Assembly (NCBI GenBank): GCA_937983495.1 | Contig: CALKAA010000250.1 | Span: 1-9,070, forward strand | DNA: 9,070 bases | Reading direction: 5' to 3' | DNA from: an uncultured Gemmobacter sp. | GTDB taxonomy: Bacteria > Pseudomonadota > Alphaproteobacteria > Rhodobacterales > Rhodobacteraceae | Part shown: one piece after another, positions 1-6,874 of the stretch | Position numbering within the stretch: the first letter of the stretch is position 1 | Layout: each line of letters opens with the position of its first letter | Made by a program: the position numbers and the translations under genes | The notes under the pieces: model-generated | Seen by the model: the letters and a program-made list of their open reading frames with translations, nothing else | Database searches by the model: none | What the model was told of the DNA's origin: nothing

Positions 1-34
1 AATATCCCGGGGGTCCGGGGGCAGCGCCCCCGGC
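1..34 (+). repeat. Intergenic repeat with GC hairpin, copy A (cut by window edge)
   Basis: An AATATCCCG lead-in is followed by GGGGTCC and a GC-rich hairpin: CCGGGGGC (15-22), loop AGC, GCCCCCGG (26-33). Nearly the same block recurs at 1597-1633 in the same orientation on the other side of lpdA. Short GC-rich intergenic palindromes of this type are common in Rhodobacteraceae genomes. The element probably continues to the left of the window. It sits 14 bases before the lpdA ribosome binding site, so it may end up in the lpdA leader or act as a processing or attenuation hairpin between lpdA and the gene before it. That role is inference. Confidence 0.6.
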
Positions 35-58
35 CACGGGCACCACCAGGAGATTAAA

Positions 59-1447
<1,389 letters not shown>

Positions 1448-1467
1448 TCGCCTTGCTATTAAGCGGA

Positions 1468-1495
1468 AACGCCCCGGTCTGCTGACCGGGGCGTT
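1468..1495 (+). terminator. Intrinsic terminator after lpdA
   Basis: A perfect 12-bp stem, AACGCCCCGGTC (1468-1479) and GACCGGGGCGTT (1484-1495), encloses a TGCT tetraloop 20 bases past the lpdA stop. The downstream tract is only moderately T-rich (GCTGTTTGGG), which is usual for GC-rich alphaproteobacteria. Because the stem ends in AA/TT, it could also stop transcription arriving from ecm on the other strand. Confidence 0.85.
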
Positions 1496-1548
1496 GCTGT
1501 TTGGGTCTCGGCCCTGGCCTTGCGGCCCGGACCTCGGAAGGGCCTCCG

Positions 1549-1608
1549 GCGGGGATATTGGGGCCAAGGTGAATGGGCCCCTTTCATCTTGGCCCAAATA
1601 TCCCGCGG
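1549..1608. repeat. Long imperfect inverted repeat between convergent genes
   Basis: The left arm 1549-1577 (GGGGATATTGGGGCCAAGG...) is closely mirrored by the right arm 1578-1608, which reads CGGGATATTTGGGCCAAGA on the opposite strand. About 27 positions align with roughly four mismatches and almost no spacer, so it can form a long hairpin in either transcript. Its right end merges into repeat copy B. It sits between convergent lpdA and ecm, fitting a bidirectional transcription barrier or a decayed mobile palindromic element. Which of these applies cannot be decided from one copy. Confidence 0.65.
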
Positions 1609-1633
1609 GGTCCGGGGGCGCGCAGCCCCCGGC
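1597..1633 (-). terminator. Repeat copy B; GC hairpin just after ecm
   Basis: The block AATATCCCGCGGGGTCC plus hairpin CCGGGGGC (1612-1619), loop GCGCA, GCCCCCGG (1625-1632) matches copy A at 1-34, apart from a one-base insertion and a longer loop. The hairpin begins eight bases past the ecm stop codon. On the minus strand it is followed by ACCCCGCGGGATATTTG, a weak T-run, so it may work as the ecm terminator or 3'-end stabiliser. The repeat identity is seen directly; the termination role is inferred. Confidence 0.55.
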
Positions 1634-1640
1634 GGTTGGG

Positions 1641-3638
1641 TCACTCGGCGGCGATGGGGGTAGGGTCCACCAGTGCCACAATGTCCAGCATGATGCGGTT
1701 CAGCTCGAAATCCTTGGGCGTATAGACGGCGGCGACACCCATGGCGCGCAGCTGGTCGGCGTCGTCTTCCGGGATGATCCCGCCGACCACCACGGGGATA
1801 TGGCCCAGATCGGCGGCGCGCAGGCGCTCCAGCGTTTCCGCGATCAGCGGCAGGTGGCTGCCGGAGAGGATCGACAGGCCCACCACATGCGCGCCCTGCT
1901 CGGCGGCGGCGCTGACGATTTCGGCAGGGGTCAGGCGGATGCCTTCATAGTGAATATCCATGCCGCAATCGCGGGCGCGGGCGGCGATCTGTTCGGCACC
2001 GTTGGAATGGCCGTCCAGCCCCGGCTTGCCGACAAGGAATTTCAACTGCCGCCCCAGTTTGGACGAGACGGCAGAGACCGCCTCACGGATCGGGTCCAGC
2101 CCCTCGGTGCGGTTGGAGCGGGATTTGGACACGCCGGTCGGGCCGCGATACTGGCCGAAAGCCGCGCGCACGGTGGCCCCCCATTCGCCGGTGGTGGCCC
2201 CCGCCTTGGCGGCGGCGATGGAGGCGGGCATGATATTCTCGCCGCTGGCGCAGGCGGCGCGCAGGGTCTCCAGCGCATGAGCCACGGCACCTGCATCGCG
2301 GCTGGCGCGCCAGGCGGTCAGACGGGCAATCTGGTCTGCCTCGGCTTCCGGGTCGGCCTGCATGATCGCCCCATCGCCAGCGGTGAGCGGTGAGGGGGCG
2401 GCTTCCGTCCAGCGGTTCACCCCGACGACGGTGGTTTCCTTGGCTTCGATCCGGGCGATGCGCTCGGCATTCGCCTCAACCAACCGGCCCTTCATATAGT
2501 CGATGGCAGCCACGGCGCCGCCCATGCCGTCGATCTGCGCCAACTCCTCACGCGCGCCCTGTTTCAGGGCCGCCACCTTGCGATCAATGGCCGGGTTGCC
2601 GTCAAACAGGTCATCATATTCCAGCAGGTCGGTCTCATAGGCCAGGATCTGCTGCATGCGCAGCGACCATTGCTGATCCCAGGGGCGCGGCAGGCCGAGC
2701 GCCTCGTTCCAGGCGGGCAATTGCACGGCGCGGGCGCGGGCCTTCTTGGAGAGCGTGACCGCAAGCATCTCGATCAGGATGCGGTAGACGTTGTTCTCGG
2801 GTTGCTGTTCGGTGAGCCCGAGGCTGTTGACCTGCACGCCATAGCGGAAGCGGCGATACTTGGCGTCGGTGATGCCGTAGCGGTCCAGCAGGATCTCGTC
2901 CCACAGATCGACAAAGGCACGCATCTTGCACAGCTCGGTCACGAAGCGGATGCCGGCATTTACAAAAAACGATATGCGGCCCACCATATTGGGGAAGTCT
3001 GCGGCGGAAACTTTCCCTTTCAGATCATCCAGCACGGCGCAGGCGGTGGCGAGGGCAAAGGCCAGCTCTTGCTCGGGCGTCGCGCCTGCCTCTTGCAGGT
3101 GATAGGAACACACGTTCATCGGGTTCCATTTCGGCAGGTGTTTCTGCGTATAGGCCGCCACATCGGTGATCATCCGCAGCGAGGGTTTCGGCGGGCAGAT
3201 ATAGGTCCCGCGCGAGAGATACTCCTTGATCAGGTCGTTCTGCACCGTGCCTTGCAGCTTGGACACATCGGCACCCTGTTCCTCGGCCACGGCGATATAG
3301 AGCGCCAGCAGCCAGGGCGCGGTGGCGTTGATCGTCATCGAGGTGTTCATCTGCTCCAGCGGGATCGCGTCAAACAGCGCCCGCATGTCGCCCAGATGGT
3401 TCACCGGCACGCCGACCTTGCCGACCTCGCCGCGCGCCAACTCATGATCGCTGTCATAGCCGGTCTGGGTCGGCAGGTCGAAGGCCACAGAAAGCCCAGT
3501 CTGGCCCTTGGCCAGATTGGTGCGATACAGCGCGTTGGAGGCCTTGGCCGTGGAATGGCCCGCATAGGTGCGGAACAGCCAAGGGGCATCCTTTTGGGGG
3601 GCATCCTTCTGGGGCAGGTCTTTCTCGGCTTGGGTCAT
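1641..3638 (-). CDS. ecm: Ethylmalonyl-CoA mutase (MeaA-type, B12-dependent)
   Basis: A 665-residue mutase with the acyl-CoA mutase barrel at about residues 20-410 (AFDLPTQTGYDSDHELARGEVG and NTSMTINATA near 52-106) and a C-terminal cobalamin-binding domain from about 535. The latter has D542-G-H544-x-x-G547 with the axial histidine, then LSILSG near 588-593 and VVGG at 617-620. The MeaA-like sequence and single-chain layout point to (2R)-ethylmalonyl-CoA to (2S)-methylsuccinyl-CoA isomerisation in the ethylmalonyl-CoA pathway rather than to methylmalonyl-CoA mutase; this subfamily call rests on recalled similarity. I chose the ATG at 3636-3638, which has GAGG five bases upstream and matches the family N-terminus. 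The open frame extends to 3716, but that part covers the promoter. An unusual triple pentapeptide repeat precedes the domain. The gene converges with lpdA and diverges from the acyltransferase gene. Confidence 0.92.
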   Translation of the reverse strand: MTQAEKDLPQKDAPQKDAPWLFRTYAGHSTAKASNALYRTNLAKGQTGLSVAFDLPTQTGYDSDHELARGEVGKVGVPVNHLGDMRALFDAIPLEQMNTSMTINATAPWLLALYIAVAEEQGADVSKLQGTVQNDLIKEYLSRGTYICPPKPSLRMITDVAAYTQKHLPKWNPMNVCSYHLQEAGATPEQELAFALATACAVLDDLKGKVSAADFPNMVGRISFFVNAGIRFVTELCKMRAFVDLWDEILLDRYGITDAKYRRFRYGVQVNSLGLTEQQPENNVYRILIEMLAVTLSKKARARAVQLPAWNEALGLPRPWDQQWSLRMQQILAYETDLLEYDDLFDGNPAIDRKVAALKQGAREELAQIDGMGGAVAAIDYMKGRLVEANAERIARIEAKETTVVGVNRWTEAAPSPLTAGDGAIMQADPEAEADQIARLTAWRASRDAGAVAHALETLRAACASGENIMPASIAAAKAGATTGEWGATVRAAFGQYRGPTGVSKSRSNRTEGLDPIREAVSAVSSKLGRQLKFLVGKPGLDGHSNGAEQIAARARDCGMDIHYEGIRLTPAEIVSAAAEQGAHVVGLSILSGSHLPLIAETLERLRAADLGHIPVVVGGIIPEDDADQLRAMGVAAVYTPKDFELNRIMLDIVALVDPTPIAAE
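3582..3626 (-). repeat. 15-bp tandem repeat in the ecm 5' coding region
   Basis: Three in-frame 15-bp units encode residues 5-19 of the mutase as EKDLP, QKDAP and QKDAP. The two inner units are almost identical in DNA (GCATCCTT at 3586 and again at 3601); the outer unit is diverged. This charged tail lies before the conserved PWLFRTYAGHST start of the fold, so changes in copy number would be tolerated in frame. Confidence 0.8.
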
Positions 3639-3664
3639 CTGGGCCTCGCAGCGGAATCGGATTG

Positions 3665-3680
3665 GCAAGATTATTGCTTG
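3665..3680. promoter_or_regulatory. Weak TTGC/GCAA dyad near the predicted ecm transcription start
   Basis: The plus strand reads GCAA-N5-TTGC (3665-3677) overlapping CAAG-N7-CTTG (3666-3680). It lies at about the predicted ecm start site and early leader, where a repressor would act. RamB/PccR-type short-chain acyl-CoA regulators bind TTTGCAAA-like half sites as I recall, and this is at best a degenerate version. The arms are only four bases, so chance is a fair explanation. Confidence 0.2.
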
Positions 3681-3686
3681 ATTGAA

Positions 3687-3716
3687 CTTATGCCCGCAAG
3701 AATGTGGCGCTGTCAA
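3687..3716 (-). promoter_or_regulatory. Sigma-70-type promoter of ecm
   Basis: On the minus strand a perfect TTGACA (-35, 3711-3716) is followed after 18 bases by CATAAG (-10, 3687-3692; four of six consensus bases). Transcription would begin near 3680, giving a leader of about 40 bases before the ecm ATG. A perfect -35 box is uncommon in GC-rich intergenic DNA, which supports the call; the -10 box is only moderate. Confidence 0.55.
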
Positions 3717-3735
3717 TTCGCCGCAATGCGGCGAA
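3717..3735. promoter_or_regulatory. 19-bp perfect dyad, candidate operator
   Basis: TTCGCCGCA (3717-3725), a central A, then TGCGGCGAA (3727-3735) is a perfect palindrome with 9-bp arms. It abuts the ecm -35 box on its upstream side and lies 57 bases before the acyltransferase start, a place from which one dimeric regulator could act on both divergent genes. A hairpin in an acyltransferase leader is the alternative, but the single-base centre fits protein-DNA recognition better than an RNA loop. I cannot name the regulator. Confidence 0.45.
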
Positions 3736-3783
3736 GCCTCTGCGGCATGGGCTTAGGTTGCAGGGCAAAGTGGGCTGCCCTAA

Positions 3784-3808
3784 TGTCATGCCATGACAAC
3801 CATGGTTG
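3784..3808. promoter_or_regulatory. Two abutting palindromes over the acyltransferase start codon
   Basis: TGTCATG-C-CATGACA (3784-3798) is a perfect 15-bp dyad containing the start codon at 3793-3795. It overlaps by two bases a perfect 12-bp palindrome, CAACCATGGTTG (3797-3808), which contains the next in-frame ATG. No Shine-Dalgarno sequence is seen before either ATG. The structure could be an operator, or could mask the start codon in the mRNA. The function is unknown. Confidence 0.35.
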
Positions 3809-5151
3809 AACTCCCTCTCTGGCTGGTGGTGCTGGCGCTGATCCTCGCCGCGATTGCGGCGCTGGAACGCGTCCTGATGCCCTCGGCGCGCTGGTTCTTG
3901 CGACGGCGGGCAGAGCGGTTGGTGGGGCGGCTCAATACCCATCTGTCGCGCCCGATCCGGCCCTTCCGCCTGATGGCACGGGCGGATCGCATTGTGCAAC
4001 TGACCTATGACCGCGAGGTGGTGGCCGCCGCCATGGCCCATGCGGCCGAGACCGGCACGCCAGAACCAGTGGTGTTTCAGCAGGTGCGCAAGGCGGCAGC
4101 CGAGATCGTGCCGGGCTTTTCCGCCATTGTCTATTTCAGCATCGCCACGCGTCTGGCGCGCTGGCTTAGCCGGGCGCTGTATACGGTTCGGGTGGGGCGG
4201 GTGGATGCCGCGCTGGCCCAGATCCCGCCCGAGGCAACGGTGGTTTTCGTGATGAACCACCGCAGCAATATGGATTATGTGCTGGTCACCTGGCTGGTCG
4301 CCACGCGGGCCACGCTCAGCTACGCCGTGGGCGAATGGGCGCGGGTCTGGCCCTTGTCGGCGATGATCCGGGCGATGGGGGCATTCTTCGTGCGGCGTGG
4401 GTCGGGTGATGCGCTTTATCGCCGGGTTCTGGCGCGCTATGTCCAGACGATCAGCGCCGAAGGCGTGACGCAGGCGGTGTTCCCGGAGGGCGGGTTGAGC
4501 CTCAATGGCCAGGTGGGGCCGGCCAAGCTGGGGCTTCTGAGCTATATCTTGCAGGGCTATGAGGCCGGGCACCGCGATATTGTCTTTGTGCCGGTGGGCA
4601 TCGCCTATGATCGCGTGCTGGAGGATAATGTGCTGGTCGAGGCCGCCCGCAAGGGGGAGCGCAAGTTTCGCGGCACGGTCTGGAATGGCTTTGGCTTTGC
4701 GCTGCGGATGATCCGGCGCAAGATGCAGGGGCGCTATACTGGCTTTGGCATGGCGGCGGTCAGTTTCGGGGCGCCGGTCTCGCTGGCCGATTGGCTGACC
4801 CGGCATGAGGCGGATGCGTCCACCCTGGGGGCTGCGCTCATGGCGCGGGTGGCGGAGGTGGTGCCCGCCTTGCCAGTGCCTCTGGTGGCTTGCGCTTTGC
4901 GCAGCGGTGCGCGGGATCGGGCTGCGGTCACGGCCATGGTGACCGATCTCTCCAGCCAGCTTGCGGCGCGGGGTATTCCGGTGGAACTGCCCGAGGGCGG
5001 TGTTGAGGTCGCCGTCAATGACGCCTTGTCACAACTGCTGGCCCGGCGCATCGTCGTGGAGTTGAACGGGCTTCAGGTCGCCGAGGGCAAGGCCGATCTT
5101 CTGGCCTTTCAGGCCGGGCCAGTGGAGCAGCACCTGCGCCCGATGGCCTGA
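3793..5151 (+). CDS. PlsB-like glycerol-3-phosphate/lysophosphatidate acyltransferase
   Basis: A 452-residue acyltransferase of the PlsB/PlsC superfamily, expected to acylate glycerol-3-phosphate or a lysolipid at the inner membrane. A hydrophobic segment at residues 8-24 is a likely N-terminal membrane anchor. The four family blocks are in order: H156-R-S-N-M-D161 (the HX4D catalytic pair in NHRSNMDY), GAFFVRR at 196-202, FPEGG at 230-234, and VPVGIAYDRVLE at 266-277. Blocks II and IV resemble the glycerol-3-phosphate acyltransferase PlsB more than PlsC. It is much shorter than the roughly 800-residue E. coli PlsB, so I give no symbol. The final 120 residues have no motif I recognise. I kept the first ATG although it lacks a ribosome binding site; the ATG at 3802 is an alternative. 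parA follows 77 bases downstream on the same strand. Confidence 0.82.
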   Translation: MTTMVELPLWLVVLALILAAIAALERVLMPSARWFLRRRAERLVGRLNTHLSRPIRPFRLMARADRIVQLTYDREVVAAAMAHAAETGTPEPVVFQQVRKAAAEIVPGFSAIVYFSIATRLARWLSRALYTVRVGRVDAALAQIPPEATVVFVMNHRSNMDYVLVTWLVATRATLSYAVGEWARVWPLSAMIRAMGAFFVRRGSGDALYRRVLARYVQTISAEGVTQAVFPEGGLSLNGQVGPAKLGLLSYILQGYEAGHRDIVFVPVGIAYDRVLEDNVLVEAARKGERKFRGTVWNGFGFALRMIRRKMQGRYTGFGMAAVSFGAPVSLADWLTRHEADASTLGAALMARVAEVVPALPVPLVACALRSGARDRAAVTAMVTDLSSQLAARGIPVELPEGGVEVAVNDALSQLLARRIVVELNGLQVAEGKADLLAFQAGPVEQHLRPMA

Positions 5152-5195
5152 CCTGCGGCAGAAACGTCACTGTCCTGTCACGCTGACTTGCGATA

Positions 5196-5210
5196 TGCTG
5201 CGACGCAGCA
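5196..5210. promoter_or_regulatory. 15-bp dyad with CTGC-N3-GCAG core before parA
   Basis: TGCTGCG-A-CGCAGCA is a perfect palindrome 18 bases before the parA start codon, overlapping a possible -10 box TATGCT at 5194-5199 (no good -35 seen). Its core CTGC-GAC-GCAG equals the CTGCN3-4GCAG pattern I recall as the binding motif of PhaR, the polyhydroxybutyrate regulator of Rhodobacter/Paracoccus. I estimate by hand that about 0.7 such matches are expected by chance in 9 kb of this composition, so position rather than mere presence is the argument. A leader hairpin is the alternative. Confidence 0.35.
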
Positions 5211-5228
5211 ACCGCGAAAGGGGCCGCT

Positions 5229-5849
5229 ATGGGCAAGGTTATCACCGTGGCGCAGCAAAAGGGGGGGGCGGGCAAGACCACGCTTGCGGTGACGCTGGCC
5301 GGGGCTTTTGTGGCCCGGGGGCTCAGTGTTGCGCTGCTGGACAGTGACCCGCAGGGCACATTGGGCCGCTGGTTCATGGCACGGGTAGAGGCACGCGGTG
5401 TGGCGGATATGGAATTCTCTACCGCCTCGGCCTGGGGCGTCAGCTATGAAATCCGCAAGCTGCGCGAGCGGTTTGATATCGTGATCCTCGACACGCCGCC
5501 CAAGGCTGATGCCGATTTGCGCCCGGCGCTGCGCGAGGCTGATCTGGTGTTGGTGCCGGTCACTGGCAGCCATGCCGATCTGTGGGCCACCGATGGGGTG
5601 CTGGATCTGGTGGCGCGTGAGAGCGGCCGGGCGATGATCGTGCTGAACCGCATGAGCGGCGGCACCCGGCTGGCCGAGGAAGTGGCCGAGGCGGCGGGCG
5701 CTTTGGCCCGGGTGGCCGAAACCCGCCTTGGTGCTCGCGTCGCCTATGCGCAGACACTGGGGCAGGGGGCAACGGTGCTGGACACCCGCGGGGCCGCCGC
5801 CTCTGAGGCCCGCGCCTTGGCAGGCGAGGTTCTGGCGGCCCTGCGATAG
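5229..5849 (+). CDS. Orphan ParA/MinD-family ATPase
   Basis: A 206-residue P-loop ATPase. The deviant Walker A motif KGGAGKTT is at residues 11-18 with the signature lysine K11. DSDPQG (38-43) is the Walker A' region, and IVILDTPP (84-91) contains the Walker B aspartate D88. There is no N-terminal helix-turn-helix extension, so it is the short type that binds DNA non-specifically as an ATP dimer. AAAGGGG at 5217-5223, five bases before ATG, fixes the start. No parB and no centromere-like repeats are visible nearby, so it is unlikely to be the chromosomal or plasmid partition locus. Short orphan ParAs in this class of bacteria position protein cargo on the nucleoid (PpfA for chemoreceptor clusters, McdA for carboxysomes). 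The cargo here is unknown. The gene may be co-transcribed with the upstream acyltransferase gene but has its own dyad-containing leader. Confidence 0.87.
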   Translation: MGKVITVAQQKGGAGKTTLAVTLAGAFVARGLSVALLDSDPQGTLGRWFMARVEARGVADMEFSTASAWGVSYEIRKLRERFDIVILDTPPKADADLRPALREADLVLVPVTGSHADLWATDGVLDLVARESGRAMIVLNRMSGGTRLAEEVAEAAGALARVAETRLGARVAYAQTLGQGATVLDTRGAAASEARALAGEVLAALR

Positions 5850-5852
5850 CCC

Positions 5853-5930
5853 TTAAAACACGTCAAACACATAAAGCAGGATGATCACCGGGATCGGAAT
5901 GCCGATCAGCCATGCGAGCACGCCTTTCAT
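5853..5930 (-). CDS. 25-residue membrane microprotein
   Basis: The minus strand encodes MKGVLAWLIGIPIPVIILLY followed by VFDVF, a single hydrophobic helix with one basic residue at the N-terminus and one acidic residue near the C-terminus. GGAGG six bases before ATG is an ideal ribosome binding site, the main reason to believe this very short frame. It ends three bases from the convergent parA stop. It lies 56 bases downstream of the AT-rich TIR-like gene on the same strand, but its base composition is closer to the host genes. I have an impression of similar 25-30 residue small membrane proteins in Rhodobacteraceae but cannot name a family. It could be a structural or regulatory inner-membrane peptide or, less likely, a type I toxin; no antisense RNA gene is evident. 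Confidence 0.68.
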   Translation of the reverse strand: MKGVLAWLIGIPIPVIILLYVFDVF

Positions 5931-5986
5931 GGGAACCTCCATAGATGTTGCTGTCGCGGCAACGCGATGGGGCGGGCTTCGGTTCC

Positions 5987-6874
5987 CTAAAAAGGAATTA
6001 CATCGTCGATCTCTTGGCAAAGTGAGTCAAATAAGGTGCTAAATGGTACACCTTTGGCCCTAAGGGCAATCGTCACTCTGTCGTTTTCCGATTGCATTAT
6101 GTTCGCCCTTGGAGATGCGTGGGCCCATCGTATCAAAAATGAATCCAATCCAGACGATACATCGGAACTTGGAAAACCCCGGGTCTCAATTATCATTTCT
6201 TCTTTTGATATTTTTATAACTCTAATTGAGGAGTTTTTGGTGTGTCGGCCATTGAAAACTGGTAGTGTTGTGGCAAATCCGAGTGAAGCTTCAGGGCTAA
6301 ATATTCCACCGTGAGAGATCATTCGCCGTTCTAATGCATCAAGCCTCTCAAGTATAACGTCGCCTATCGGCGCATCTTTGTTTTCAACGACTGGAATGTG
6401 GAACGGTCCAAGTTGACCTATAAAACTATTCTCTGTTGAGTGTGACACTGTTTTTTGAATTGCATCAATCAGTTGGGCCTTGAATGCTTCCATCGCTGGA
6501 TGCCTTAGGTCTCGTGGATATTCGATATAACGATTAGGACCGGTGTCAAAGGGATATGCCGTTCTGTCGTCTTTAACAATAACTGTAGGCTTTTGCGTTG
6601 CCATCCGAATTCCAAGTTCGAAGAATACATTAGGATTCCTCCCGCTCACATCGCATACAATGATATCATCATTGTATATATTGCCGATGATCTCTTTGTG
6701 GATGAGGTTGCTCTCAAAAGTGTCGCTAACCAAGCGAGCTGTGAAGCCAGCCTGCGTAGCGGCAGCTTCGATAATCCTCAGTACATCAGCCCAATGATGT
6801 GGTGGGCGACCATCGCACTCAGAAATGGGCATGACTATCCCACAAACCTTTTTGACTACCTTTGTGTCAGTCAT
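5987..6874 (-). CDS. TIR-like / nucleoside-deoxyribosyltransferase-like domain protein
   Basis: A 295-residue protein with two parts. Residues 8-140 look like a Rossmann-type domain of the TIR-like/nucleoside 2-deoxyribosyltransferase-like group: strand GIVMPIS (12-18), helix, DDIIVCDVSG (69-78), NPNVFFELG (80-88), strand TVIVKDD (97-103), and PFD...RYIEY (108-119). Glu86 sits where these enzymes carry the glutamate that attacks a glycosidic bond. A helix at about 171-190 links to a C-terminal domain (about 200-295) I do not recognise. The ATG at 6872-6874 has AGGA seven bases upstream; the in-frame TTG at 6878-6880 is only one base from it, so I reject it. The gene is strikingly AT-rich (28% G+C in 6181-6240, 45% in 6541-6600), which suggests transfer. 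Possible roles are nucleotide or NAD cleavage in phage defence, or nucleotide sensing; neither is shown. There is no signal peptide and no obvious partner gene. Confidence 0.72.
   Translation of the reverse strand: MTDTKVVKKVCGIVMPISECDGRPPHHWADVLRIIEAAATQAGFTARLVSDTFESNLIHKEIIGNIYNDDIIVCDVSGRNPNVFFELGIRMATQKPTVIVKDDRTAYPFDTGPNRYIEYPRDLRHPAMEAFKAQLIDAIQKTVSHSTENSFIGQLGPFHIPVVENKDAPIGDVILERLDALERRMISHGGIFSPEASLGFATTLPVFNGRHTKNSSIRVIKISKEEMIIETRGFPSSDVSSGLDSFLIRWAHASPRANIMQSENDRVTIALRAKGVPFSTLFDSLCQEIDDVIPF

Noticed and set aside
3639..3716. N-terminal extension of ecm to 3716
   Set aside because: It would translate through the predicted promoter, and the family N-terminus matches the start at 3638.
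3762..3781. AGGGCA-N8-TGCCCT dyad before the acyltransferase start
   Set aside because: The arms are six bases of simple GC-rich sequence with a loose spacer; nothing places it at a promoter element.
3688..4806. 372-codon minus-strand frame opposite the acyltransferase gene
   Set aside because: It is an antisense shadow: rich in His, Pro and Arg, with no domain, while the plus strand carries all acyltransferase blocks.
5931..5986. Possible attachment site or target-site duplication at the edges of the AT-rich islet
   Set aside because: I compared 5931-5995 with 6875-6912 and saw no convincing direct repeat, nor any integrase or transposase remnant.
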